Below are positions 33,864 to 42,293 of a stretch of DNA of 64,000 nucleotides, piece after piece. Both the position numbers and the translations under genes were made by a program. This DNA comes from Leifsonia sp. 1010. GTDB lineage: Bacteria; Actinomycetota; Actinomycetes; Actinomycetales; Microbacteriaceae. The stretch's first letter is position 1. Each line of letters opens with the position of its first letter. Below the pieces are notes generated by a model. That model ran no database searches. It was not told where the DNA came from and saw only the letters and a list, made by a program, of their open reading frames with translations. The DNA lies in contig NZ_JAVDSL010000001.1 of NCBI RefSeq assembly GCF_031455295.1, positions 682,001 to 746,000 on the forward strand. Direction: 5' to 3'.

Positions 33864-33948
33864 CGGAGGGCGTGGGATTCGAACCCACGAGACATTTCTG
33901 CCCACCAGTTTTCAAGACTGGCTCCATCGGCCGCTCGGACAGCCCTCC
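33864..33948 (-). tRNA. tRNA-Ser(UGA)
   Basis: On the minus strand the acceptor GGAGGGC pairs with GCCCTCC plus discriminator G. The anticodon stem CCAGT/ACTGG encloses CTTGAAA (anticodon UGA, reading UCA and UCG). A long variable arm and a T arm GTGGG-TTCGAAT-CCCAC follow. No CCA is encoded. It lies 13 bp beyond the deoR stop. Confidence 0.97.
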
Positions 33949-34014
33949 CGGCGCCGGGAGAACCCGGCGTCGCCCGATTCTAGCGAACCCGGGCGGCGGT
34001 GATCACTCGGGTGG

Positions 34015-35307
34015 TCACTCGGTGAACGGCTTCGAGCAGGTGTACTGCGCCGCCGTCTGCCCGTGCACGTCCGACGGGAGCTCGACCGCGCCGCCGCCCG
34101 TGCCCGCGTCGGGGGTGCCGGTCGTCGGAGCCTGCGTCGCCGGAGCCTGGGTGGCGGGCGCCTGCGTCGCCGGAGCCTGGGTCGCCGGGGTCTGCGTCGC
34201 CGGAGCGTTCGGGTCGGCCTCCGAGCCCACGCCGGTGTCGCCCGTGAGGGTGACCGGCTGGTCGTTCTGGAGGGCGCTCATCAGCTGGTCCGCCGCATCC
34301 GTCGTCGGAGCGACACCGCCGTCCACATAGTGGTTCGGGTACTGCACGAACACGACCTTGCTGATGTCGATGTTCTTCAACGCCATGGCCATGGAGACGA
34401 TCGTCGTCGGGTTGTTGAGGCTGTCGGAGAGCGTGATGCTGCTCGTCGCGGCCTTCGCCAAGCCGTACAGCTTGACGGGGTTGCTCAGCACGTCGGCGCT
34501 CTTGATGGTGCGGACGAGCGACGACAGGAACACCTGCTGGTTGCTGATGCGGCCCAGGTCCGAGCCGTCGCCGACGCCGTGACGGGTGCGGAGGAAGGCG
34601 AGGGCCTGCGAGCCCTCGAGCACGTTCTGGCCGGCCTTCACATCCAGTCCGGTGTACGGGTCTTCGATGTCACCGGCGACGCAGACAGGCACGCCACCGA
34701 CCGCGTTGGACATCTCGATCACGCCGTCGAACTCGATCACGCCGGCGTACGGGATGTCGAGGCCGGTCAGCTTCTCGACAGTGAGCACCGTGCAGGCCAG
34801 GCCGCCGTAGCTCAGGGAGTTGTTGATCTTCTGGCGGCTCATCGAGTCGAAGCTGCCGCCCTTCGGGTCGGGGCAGGACGGGATGGAGACGAACATGTCG
34901 CGCGGGAAGCTGACGACGGTCGCGTTCTGGTGGTCGGCGGAGACATGCAGCAGCATGGTGACGTCGTTGAGGTTCTCCTCACGATCACCGTAGGCGCTGT
35001 TGCCGCCGCCGCTGTCGCTACCGGCGAGGAGGACGTTGAACGCACCGTTCATGGCGCCGACGCCGGGCGTCGTCTCCTTGCCCTTCGCGTCGACCAGCTT
35101 GACCGACTTCTTGACGCTGGACACCACATCCACCGCCGCGTAGGCCGCCAGGGAGACGCCGGTGACGCCGAAGACGGCGACGACCGCGACGAAGATCTTG
35201 AGGAGTGCCTTGAGCGGATGGTGCTGCTTCAGTCGACCGTGGCGGACCGCTGGTCCTGCCGCCTTCTCCTGCGCTCGCGCTTGCGCGCGGGTGTGCATCT
35301 CGCTCAT
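34015..35307 (-). CDS. LytR-CpsA-Psr (LCP) family protein
   Basis: 430 residues. A short cytoplasmic N-terminus is followed by a transmembrane helix at about 33-58. The LCP catalytic domain (about 85-300) holds VLLAGSDSGGG, REENLNDVTMLLHVS, VVSFPRDMFVSIP, KINNSLSYGG, and RTRHGVGDGSDLGRISNQQVF. LCP enzymes attach undecaprenyl-linked glycopolymers to peptidoglycan. The C-terminal tail (about 365-400) repeats PATQA five times and then ends in a short Cys-containing stretch. No operon partner. Confidence 0.93.
   Translation of the reverse strand: MSEMHTRAQARAQEKAAGPAVRHGRLKQHHPLKALLKIFVAVVAVFGVTGVSLAAYAAVDVVSSVKKSVKLVDAKGKETTPGVGAMNGAFNVLLAGSDSGGGNSAYGDREENLNDVTMLLHVSADHQNATVVSFPRDMFVSIPSCPDPKGGSFDSMSRQKINNSLSYGGLACTVLTVEKLTGLDIPYAGVIEFDGVIEMSNAVGGVPVCVAGDIEDPYTGLDVKAGQNVLEGSQALAFLRTRHGVGDGSDLGRISNQQVFLSSLVRTIKSADVLSNPVKLYGLAKAATSSITLSDSLNNPTTIVSMAMALKNIDISKVVFVQYPNHYVDGGVAPTTDAADQLMSALQNDQPVTLTGDTGVGSEADPNAPATQTPATQAPATQAPATQAPATQAPTTGTPDAGTGGGAVELPSDVHGQTAAQYTCSKPFTE
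34121..34205. repeat. Tandem 15-bp repeats encoding PATQA
   Basis: Within the LCP gene about five copies of a 15-bp unit encode PATQA in a row. The copies differ at third positions, so they are maintained at the protein level and probably form a flexible wall-spanning stalk. Confidence 0.75.
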
Positions 35308-35473
35308 TCACTTCCTTCCGGCCGGGTGTGCGCACGTTCACAGGCGGGCGCCCGGAAAGGAGCACACGCCGTCTTAAAGGGTGGCACGGGAGGCTGGCAA
35401 TGCTCTGGATGAGCGCGCGTCGTTCCGCCCGCTGGCCGCCCCGGATCGAGGGACGCCAGCCGAGGGACGCGGG

Positions 35474-36277
35474 TCAGAGCGCTTCGAGGACCTGCGCGAG
35501 TCCGTCGTCGACGACCGGCGCTGTCGACCGCGTCGCGACCGCCTTCACCTCGTCCGGCGCCTGACCCATCGCGACCGCGAGGCCCTCGGCGCCCGCCCAG
35601 GTGAGCAGCTCGATGTCGTTGCGGCCGTCGCCGACCGCGACCACGTGCGACCGCGGGATGTCGAGCGCGTGCCGCACCCGCTCCATCGCCGTGGCCTTGC
35701 TCACGCCGTCCGGCGAGATGTCGAGCCACGCGGTCCAGCCGATGGCGTAGCTGACCCGCTGCAGGCCCATCCGGTCGACGATCGAGAGGAACTCCTCGGT
35801 GTCGTGCTCGGGCGACACCACGACGACACGGGTCGCGGGATGCTGCAGCAGCTCCTCGAACGGCACCTGCTCGGCGTTGACCAGCTCCCAGTCGGTCATT
35901 CCCTCGGTGTACCGGCGGAACCCGGTCGGCCCCTCCACCATGAAGCTGCCGCTCGGGAGGTGCGGACGGATGGTCTCCAGCACCTCGGTCGGATCGAACA
36001 CCTCGATGAACTCGCGCCGGTAACCGCCCTCGACGGTGTCGTCGCGTTTCATCGTCAGGGCGCCGTTGGCGCAGACGACGTATTCGCTGGTGAGGCCGAA
36101 CTCCTCGTGGATGGGCCGCGCCGTCTCCCAGCTGCGGCCGGTGGCGAGCATCACCTCGTGGCCGGCGTCGCGCACCCGGGTCACGGCGGCACGCACGGCG
36201 TCGCCGACCGTCTCGTCCTCATGGATCAGCGTGCCGTCGACGTCGAGCGCGATCAGCAGGCGGGAATCGTCGCTCAC
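35474..36277 (-). CDS. Cof-type HAD hydrolase
   Basis: 267 residues. Motif I is [11 protein letters not shown], motif II MLATGRS, and motif [20 protein letters not shown], with the IIB-type cap between about 85 and 195. These cytoplasmic phosphatases act on sugar phosphates, nucleotides or flavin precursors. The ATG at 36277 overlaps the serS stop (ATGA), so it is co-transcribed with serS. The specific substrate is unknown. Confidence 0.92.
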   Translation of the reverse strand: MSDDSRLLIALDVDGTLIHEDETVGDAVRAAVTRVRDAGHEVMLATGRSWETARPIHEEFGLTSEYVVCANGALTMKRDDTVEGGYRREFIEVFDPTEVLETIRPHLPSGSFMVEGPTGFRRYTEGMTDWELVNAEQVPFEELLQHPATRVVVVSPEHDTEEFLSIVDRMGLQRVSYAIGWTAWLDISPDGVSKATAMERVRHALDIPRSHVVAVGDGRNDIELLTWAGAEGLAVAMGQAPDEVKAVATRSTAPVVDDGLAQVLEAL

Positions 36278-37539
36278 GAACGCGTCGGCTCCAGCAGCTC
36301 CAGTCCGCCGAGGTAGGGCCGCAGCGCCTCCGGCACGCGCACCGACCCGTCCTCCTGCTGGTGCGTCTCGAGGATGGCGACCAGCCAGCGTGTGGTGGCC
36401 AGCGTGCCGTTCAGGGTCGCGACCGGCGCCGTCTTGCCGCTCTCGGTGCGGTAGCGGATGTCGAGGCGGCGAGCCTGGAAGGTCGTGCAGTTCGAGGTCG
36501 AGGTGAGCTCGCGGTAGCGGCCCTGGGTCGGGATCCAGGCCTCGACGTCGTACTTGCGCGCTGCGCTCGAACCGAGGTCGCCCGCCGCGGTGTCGATGAC
36601 GCGGTAGCTGAGACCCAGCGCCTGCATCATCTCCTCCTGCCAGCCGAGCAGGCGCTCGTGCTCGGCCTCCGCCTCCTCCGGCCGGGTGTAGACGAACATC
36701 TCCAGCTTGTCGAACTGGTGGACGCGGATGATGCCGCGCGTGTCCTTGCCCGCCGAGCCGGCCTCGCGCCGGTAGCAGGTCGACCAGCCGGCGTAGCGGA
36801 TCGGCTCGTCGACCTCGATGATCTCGTCGGAGTGGTAGCCGGCGAGCGCGACCTCGCTCGTCCCGGTCAGATAGAGGTCGTCGTTCTCGAGGTGGTAGAC
36901 CTCGTCGGCGTGGGCCCCGAGGAAGCCGGTGCCCTGCATGATCTCGGGCTTCACCAGGGTCGGCGTGATCAGCGGGATGAACCCGTTCTGCAGGGCTTTG
37001 TCGAGCGCCATGTTCATCAGCGCGAGCTCGAGCCGAGCGCCGATGCCGCGGAGGTACGAGAAGCGGGCGCCGGCGACCTTGGCGCCGCGGGCCATGTCGA
37101 TCGCGCCGAGCAGCTCGCCCAGCTCCAGGTGGTCGCGCGGCTCGAACGGGAACTCGGGGATGTCGCCGACCGTCTTGAGGACGACGAAGTCGTCCTCCCC
37201 GCCCGCCGGGACGCCGTCCACGATCGGGTTGCCGATGCTGCGGACCAGCTGCTCGAACCGGGCATCCGCGTCGTTGGCGGCCTGCTGGGCCTCCTTCACG
37301 CGACCGGCGAGCTGCTGCGCCTGGGCGACGAGCTCCTTCTTCTGCTCCTTCGGCGCTTTCGCGACCTGCTTGCCGAACGCGTTCTGCTCGGCGCGCAGCT
37401 CCTCGAAGGCCGTGATCGCCGCGCGGCGCTCGATGTCGGCCTGGATGGCCTCGTCGACGAGCTGCACGGAGTCGCCCCGGGCCTCCTGGGAGCGCCGGAT
37501 GATGTCGGGGTTCTCACGGAGAAGTACGGGATCGATCAC
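36274..37539 (-). CDS. serS: Seryl-tRNA synthetase
   Basis: 421 residues. The N-terminal antiparallel coiled-coil arm (about 25-100) binds the long variable arm of tRNA-Ser. The class II core shows motif 1 around [38 protein letters not shown], motif 2 [22 protein letters not shown] and motif 3 [20 protein letters not shown]. Length is typical. Starts at ATG 37539 ([20 protein letters not shown]), which is the conserved SerS N-terminus. First gene of a two-gene unit with the HAD hydrolase. Confidence 0.98.
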   Translation of the reverse strand: MIDPVLLRENPDIIRRSQEARGDSVQLVDEAIQADIERRAAITAFEELRAEQNAFGKQVAKAPKEQKKELVAQAQQLAGRVKEAQQAANDADARFEQLVRSIGNPIVDGVPAGGEDDFVVLKTVGDIPEFPFEPRDHLELGELLGAIDMARGAKVAGARFSYLRGIGARLELALMNMALDKALQNGFIPLITPTLVKPEIMQGTGFLGAHADEVYHLENDDLYLTGTSEVALAGYHSDEIIEVDEPIRYAGWSTCYRREAGSAGKDTRGIIRVHQFDKLEMFVYTRPEEAEAEHERLLGWQEEMMQALGLSYRVIDTAAGDLGSSAARKYDVEAWIPTQGRYRELTSTSNCTTFQARRLDIRYRTESGKTAPVATLNGTLATTRWLVAILETHQQEDGSVRVPEALRPYLGGLELLEPTRS

Positions 37540-37577
37540 CTGACCAGCTTATCGACCGATGCCGAACAGGTAGCGTG

Positions 37578-38576
37578 ATGTGCGTGAACGGACGGGACGG
37601 GGAGCAGCGCCGCGTCGCCGCCGTCATCTACAACCCCGTCCGGGTCGACGTGCCGCGGGTCAGGGCGGCGGTGGAGACCGCCGCCGCCGGCCGGTTCGAA
37701 CTGCTCTGGCTCGAGACGACGCCGGAGGAGGGCGGGCAGTCGCAGGTCGGCGAGGCGCTCGCCCGCGGCGCGTCCCTGGTGCTCGCGGCGGGCGGCGACG
37801 GCACCGTGCGCGCCGTGGCCGAGGCACTGCGCGGACGGGATGCGACCCTCGGCATCATCCCCGGCGGCACCGGCAATCTTCTGGCGCGGAACCTGGGCAT
37901 TCCGATCGCGAGCGTCGAAGCGGCGTGCGCCGTCGCGTTCAGCGGCCGAGAGCGTCGGATCGACATCGGTGTCGCGCTGGCGCACCGCCCGGACGGGTCG
38001 GCGACCGAGCACGCGTTCCTGGTGATGGCCGGTGTCGGGATCGACGCGACGATGATCGCCAACGCCCGGCCGCAGCTGAAGCGCCGTTTCGGCTGGCTGG
38101 CGTATGTCGATGCGGCCTTCCGGTCGCTCCCGAAGGCGTCGAAGGTCCCGGTGCGCTACCGGCTCGACAACGGACACGAGCGGTCGGCGCACGTGAGCAC
38201 GATCCTGGTCGCGAACTGCGGCGCGTTGCCGGGGAACATGGAGCTCATCCCGGACGGCGAGCTCGACGACGGTCTCCTCGACGTGGCGATCGTCCAGCCC
38301 GCGACGATCTTCGGCTGGCTGGCGATCTGGCGCAAGGTGACCTGGGAGAACCGCGTCCTGCGGAAGTCGAGCATCGGCCGCAGGATCATCCGTTTCACCG
38401 ACCGCGCGATCCGCACCCGGCTCAGCTACCTCCGCGGCGCCTCGGTGCAGCTGGCGGTGGATGCGCCGGAGCCGTTCGAGTTGGACGGGGACGCGTTCGG
38501 CGAGATCCTGCGCCTCGACCTCCGGGTGGACGAGTTGGCGCTGCGCGTGAAGGCCCCGGGGATCCCGGTCGGCTGA
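37578..38576 (+). CDS. Diacylglycerol kinase-type lipid kinase (DagK/YegS family)
   Basis: 332 residues from ATG 37578; GTG at 37575 and 37584 are alternatives. The catalytic domain begins with VAAVIYNPVRVDV and contains the glycine-rich ATP site LVLAAGGDGTVRAVAEAL, then LGIIPGGTGNLLARNLGIP, GVGIDATMI, and a C-terminal beta domain ending DGDAFGEI. In Actinobacteria these enzymes phosphorylate diacylglycerol or related lipids. Divergent from serS with about 40 bp between. Confidence 0.92.
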   Translation: MCVNGRDGEQRRVAAVIYNPVRVDVPRVRAAVETAAAGRFELLWLETTPEEGGQSQVGEALARGASLVLAAGGDGTVRAVAEALRGRDATLGIIPGGTGNLLARNLGIPIASVEAACAVAFSGRERRIDIGVALAHRPDGSATEHAFLVMAGVGIDATMIANARPQLKRRFGWLAYVDAAFRSLPKASKVPVRYRLDNGHERSAHVSTILVANCGALPGNMELIPDGELDDGLLDVAIVQPATIFGWLAIWRKVTWENRVLRKSSIGRRIIRFTDRAIRTRLSYLRGASVQLAVDAPEPFELDGDAFGEILRLDLRVDELALRVKAPGIPVG

Positions 38577-38622
38577 CGCGGCCGCCGCCCCGGAATCCGG
38601 GAGGGCGACCGCGCCGCTCGGC

Positions 38623-39873
38623 CTACGCCTTCGGCGTCAGGGTCAGCACCTGCACCGCGCCGGTCGCCGTCCGCAACCGCACGGTGTCGCCCGGCTTGAC
38701 CGTGACGGTCACGTGGTACACCCGGGTGTCCTCACGGTTCTCGAACCAGACGTACCAGCCGTGCTCGCCGTTGACGTTCGCGACGTACGACCCGTTCACC
38801 TCGGCCGCGACATCCGGCGTGGTGTGCAGGGTGGCCAGCGGCACGTGGATCTGCAGATCGGCGGAGGTCCCACCGAGGGAGACCAGCGCGCCGGTCACAC
38901 CCTGGAAGTCGCGCGGCGCCTTCAGCACAGCGCCGACGGCCCGGCCCTGGTAGCCGAGGCCGGCCAGGTTCGGGTGCATCGAGGTCGGCGAAAGCGTGAA
39001 GCCGGAGAGCGTGATCCCGTCGATGTACGGCGTCGCGCTGCAGACCGAGTGCTCGGCGGTGTCGGCGAGCAGCGAGACGTACTCGGCGCCCGCCGCGCGG
39101 ACCGCGGCCTGGGTGCGGGTGTCGAGGGTCGACTGGACGCCGTGGAAGTAGTCCAAGTCAGTGGTCGCGAACGGCAAGGCCGGCTTGCTCGAGGTCAGCG
39201 GCGAGAAGCAGCCTCCTGCGGGTGTGTGTGCGGCATCCGGCATGAGCGTGGGGTAGCCCACCACGACCACGCGGGCGTTCGGCGCCTTCGCTCGGATGCG
39301 GGTGACCGCCTCGCCGACCGCCGGGGCGACGACTCCGGCAGCCTTCGCATTGAGGGTGTCCACTCCGCCGACCGTGTACTTCTGGCGGCACGACTTCTCG
39401 CCGCTCCACAGCGGACCGTCCGCGGAGGCGGCCAGGCACGAGCGCAGAATCGCCGAGAACCCGAGGTCGTTGCCTCCGATCGAGAGGGTGACCACCTGAG
39501 TGGATGCGCTGAGCGCGTCGGTCTGCGCCGGGATGGCGCCCTTCGCGGCGAAGAGGTCGGGGATCGTCGCGCCGGAGCAGCTCTGGTCGTTGGCGATCAG
39601 TCCGGCACGCCATGCGGCCGTTCGCGGGTAGTTCGCCACCGACTGGAGGCACTCGGGGTATGCGCCCGTCAGGTGGTCCAGCGCCTGACCCGCGACGTAC
39701 GAGTCGCCGAGCGCCACGTACGAGCCGGGACCGGGTGTCGCGGCGGCCCCCTGCGCCGGGACGACGGCGGCGGCCGCGGCCAGGCCGAGGACGGCGGCCA
39801 CGGGCCAGGCGCGCCGGGCTCGCCTCCGTCTCGGCGATCGTGCGCTGCTGTTCGGAGGGGTGTCTCGATCCAT
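38623..39873 (-). CDS. Secreted SGNH/GDSL hydrolase
   Basis: 416 residues from ATG 39873 (MDRDTPPNSSARSPRRRRAR) with AAGGAG upstream. A long twin-basic N-region (RRRRARRAWP) and a hydrophobic core (VAAVLGLAAAAAVVPAQGAAA) form the signal peptide. The SGNH blocks are YVALGDSYVAG (Ser), LSIGGNDLGF (Asn) and the C-terminal MHPNLAGLGYQG (His). A beta-rich C-terminal domain (about 310-416) follows, ending in VLTLTPKA. Extracellular lipase or esterase. The arginine run without RRxF is more Sec-like than Tat-like. Confidence 0.9.
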   Translation of the reverse strand: MDRDTPPNSSARSPRRRRARRAWPVAAVLGLAAAAAVVPAQGAAATPGPGSYVALGDSYVAGQALDHLTGAYPECLQSVANYPRTAAWRAGLIANDQSCSGATIPDLFAAKGAIPAQTDALSASTQVVTLSIGGNDLGFSAILRSCLAASADGPLWSGEKSCRQKYTVGGVDTLNAKAAGVVAPAVGEAVTRIRAKAPNARVVVVGYPTLMPDAAHTPAGGCFSPLTSSKPALPFATTDLDYFHGVQSTLDTRTQAAVRAAGAEYVSLLADTAEHSVCSATPYIDGITLSGFTLSPTSMHPNLAGLGYQGRAVGAVLKAPRDFQGVTGALVSLGGTSADLQIHVPLATLHTTPDVAAEVNGSYVANVNGEHGWYVWFENREDTRVYHVTVTVKPGDTVRLRTATGAVQVLTLTPKA

Positions 39874-40007
39874 CGTGGACTCCTTGACTGTCGAAGGTGG
39901 CTTCACCTGGACAGAGAGGTCTACGGGTCGAATCATGACGAGGAGCACTCGAAGTCGCGCCTATAGAGCGGAAATCGGGCGCAGATGGAACAGCCCGGGA
40001 GGGAGTG

Positions 40008-40469
40008 TCACCCCACCCCGCGCAGCACGCACACGGTCTTCGACGTCGGGGTCAGCTTCGAGGCGACGGTCCACGACGCCTCGGCCTGCGGTTCCACCGC
40101 GACCTTCGTGTCACCGGTCCCGAGAACCGTGCCCTTGTCGCTCGTGAAGAAGATGGTGACCGTCAGTTCGACGGGCGCGTCGGTGGTGTTCTTGGCCGTG
40201 CCAGCCGCCTTCCAGCCGCCGTCCGCCTTCTCGCAGGACGAGACGGTGACGGCGCGGCGCAGTTCGGGTGTGTTCGGCACGGCGGTCGGCACGTCCGTCG
40301 CCTGCTGGACCCCGGCGGGCAGCCCGTTGACGTCTGCTGCGGCCGACGGCGAGGGGGTGGCGCTCGGCTCGGGCGACGCCGTGCAGCCGGCGAGCAGCGG
40401 GAGGGCGGCCGCGAGGGCCATCGCGCCGACGGCGATACGGGCGGGGAAGGGAGTACGGCGCAGCGTCAC
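40008..40469 (-). CDS. Small lipoprotein with FxLYD-like beta domain
   Basis: 153 residues from GTG 40469 (VTLRRTPFPARIAVGAMALA), with GAGAGGA upstream. The signal peptide ends in the lipobox LLAGC, followed by a Ser/Pro-rich linker. A C-terminal beta domain (about 68-153) shows GWKAAGTAKNTTDAPVELTV and KVAVEPQAEASWTV, as in FxLYD-like domains, with a pair of cysteines (VSSCEK and KTVCVL). Surface-attached; function unknown. It lies 113 bp from the next membrane-protein gene on the same strand. Confidence 0.78.
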   Translation of the reverse strand: MTLRRTPFPARIAVGAMALAAALPLLAGCTASPEPSATPSPSAAADVNGLPAGVQQATDVPTAVPNTPELRRAVTVSSCEKADGGWKAAGTAKNTTDAPVELTVTIFFTSDKGTVLGTGDTKVAVEPQAEASWTVASKLTPTSKTVCVLRGVG

Positions 40470-40581
40470 GGTGGATCCTCTCTCGCGTCGGCCGGGCGGT
40501 CGTCGACATCGTCGAGAACCGCCGTCCTGGCCGCAGTGTATGGCGACCTCGGCGCGCTCCGAGAGACAGCTGTGCCCGGCG

Positions 40582-41205
40582 TCATCCCGCCGGGGCGTCG
40601 TCCTCCGGAATCGCATCCCGCATCCGCCGGCCCGAGAGCGCGGTGAGGAAGAGCAGCCCGACGAGGGTCAGCAGGCCGACCGTGATGAGCGGCCCCGCGA
40701 GCATCCACCCGAGCTGGGCGAACACCAGCGCACCGACGTCGGTGCTGGGCGTCGGGCCGCTGTACGACGACGTCACCGAGACGGCGTAGAGCACGATGCC
40801 GAGCACGACGAACCCGCCGCCGATCAGCCAGAGGGCGAGGATGAAGGGGTTGCGCCGCGGGTTCAGCTCGACGCCGGACAGCGCACCCGCGGAGGCGACG
40901 ACCACCGTCTGCCCAGCGGAGGTGCCCGGTTCCAGCTGCTCCGGCAGGGCCGGGCGACCCTCGTCGAGCGAGAGCGCCGCCTCCTCGTACGGGGTCAGCG
41001 GTTCGGAGGGCGTCGCGGGCGCGGAGTCCTCCCGGGTCCGCAGCAGCGACGACGGCCGGCGGTAGGCCGAGTCGGGAGCATCGGCGCGGACGCGGGTGCG
41101 GGCGCGCTCACCCGGCTGCGGCTGATAGCCGCGCTGGAATGCGGGGTCGAAACGCGGGTCGAATCCGCCCGCCCGACCGCTGTCGTCACGCTCGTCTGCG
41201 ACCAT
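40582..41205 (-). CDS. Two-helix membrane protein, unknown
   Basis: 207 residues. A long hydrophilic N-terminal region (1-118) is rich in Arg, Pro and acidic residues. Two transmembrane helices follow at about 120-142 (NPFILALWLIGGGFVVLGIVLYAVS) and 158-185 (QLGWMLAGPLITVGLLTLVGLLFLTAL), then a short acidic tail (RDAIPEDDAPAG). No family recognised. It lies 30 bp downstream of pheA on the same strand and may share its transcript. Confidence 0.75.
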   Translation of the reverse strand: MVADERDDSGRAGGFDPRFDPAFQRGYQPQPGERARTRVRADAPDSAYRRPSSLLRTREDSAPATPSEPLTPYEEAALSLDEGRPALPEQLEPGTSAGQTVVVASAGALSGVELNPRRNPFILALWLIGGGFVVLGIVLYAVSVTSSYSGPTPSTDVGALVFAQLGWMLAGPLITVGLLTLVGLLFLTALSGRRMRDAIPEDDAPAG

Positions 41206-41235
41206 GATGACCTCCCGGCTGTCCTGTTCGGCAGC

Positions 41236-42237
41236 CTACGCCGACGCGCCGTCCTGCGCGCCTGCCGGCCGCTCCTCGTCGGTGAGCGAGGCCAGCCACT
41301 CGCGCGCCTCGGTGAAGACGTCGTCGCGATAGCGCTGGTCGAACTCCACCCTCTGTCCGTCTGCCCGTGGGTACGAGCCGAGGAACATGACGGACGGGCT
41401 GAACCGGCGGAGACCGAGCAGCGCATCGGCGACGCGCTCGTCCTTGATGTGCCCGTCGGCGTCGATGACGAACCGGTACCGGCCGAGCGCGTCGCCGATC
41501 GGGCGCGACTCGATGAGGCTCAGGTTGATCCCCCGGGTGGAGAACTGCTCGAGGAGGTCGAGGAGGCTGCCGGGGCGGTCGTCGGGAAGCTCGGCGATGA
41601 GGCTGGTCTTGTCGGCGCCGGTCGGCTCCGGCACGCTGCGCGTGGTGCTGACGAGCACGAAGCGGGTGACGGCGTTCGGGTTGTCGCCGATGTTGTCGGC
41701 GAGGACGACGACGTCGTGGTGGTCGACGATCCCGGGCGGCGCGACCGCCGCATCCGCCGCGCTGCCTTCGAAGAGCGATGCGGCAGCGGCGACATTGCTC
41801 GAGGCCGGCAGGTGTCCGTGGTCGGGGAGGTGCCGGTCGAGCCACTGGTGGCACTGCGCGTAGGCGACGGGATGCGCGTTCACGGTGTGCACGTCGGCGA
41901 GGGTCGTACCCGGGCGGGCGACCAGCACGAAGTTCACCGGTACGAGGTACTCGCCGATGATGCGCAGGCCCGGGATGGTGGCCAGCGCATCCTGCGCCAC
42001 CGACACCCCGCCCTCGATCGAGTTCTCGATCGCGATCATCGCGGCGACGCTGCGACCCTCCACGACGTCGGCCAGCGCCTCACCGAGGTTGTTGACCGCC
42101 CGCCACTGCTTGCCGCGCGCCTCGGGCACCTGCTTGAGGGCCGCCTCCGTGAACGTGCCCGACGGTCCGAGGAAGCTGTACACGTCGTCGAGGGAGGCGG
42201 GCAGCTCCGCGGGGGCGCTGTCGGGGGCGGAGGACAT
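41236..42237 (-). CDS. pheA: Prephenate dehydratase
   Basis: 333 residues, monofunctional bacterial PheA. The catalytic domain (about 15-205) starts with YSFLGPSGTFTEAAL and contains AMIAIENSIEGGVSV, HPVAYAQCHQWL, and the active-site VTRFVLVSTTRS (Thr-Arg). A C-terminal ACT domain (about 225-305) has DDRPGSLLDLLEQFSTRGINLSLIESRP, the phenylalanine-binding ESRP motif. It decarboxylates and dehydrates prephenate to phenylpyruvate and is inhibited by phenylalanine. Confidence 0.96.
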   Translation of the reverse strand: MSSAPDSAPAELPASLDDVYSFLGPSGTFTEAALKQVPEARGKQWRAVNNLGEALADVVEGRSVAAMIAIENSIEGGVSVAQDALATIPGLRIIGEYLVPVNFVLVARPGTTLADVHTVNAHPVAYAQCHQWLDRHLPDHGHLPASSNVAAAASLFEGSAADAAVAPPGIVDHHDVVVLADNIGDNPNAVTRFVLVSTTRSVPEPTGADKTSLIAELPDDRPGSLLDLLEQFSTRGINLSLIESRPIGDALGRYRFVIDADGHIKDERVADALLGLRRFSPSVMFLGSYPRADGQRVEFDQRYRDDVFTEAREWLASLTDEERPAGAQDGASA

Positions 42238-42293
42238 GCCGCTCAGCTTACCGAGCCGTTGGCGTGGCCCCCGTGCCGTGGAAGAGTAGTGAC

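Noticed and set aside
34121-34205. The PATQA repeats as a mobile or regulatory repeat
   Set aside because: They are in frame within the LCP gene, vary at third positions and make a plausible wall-spanning stalk.
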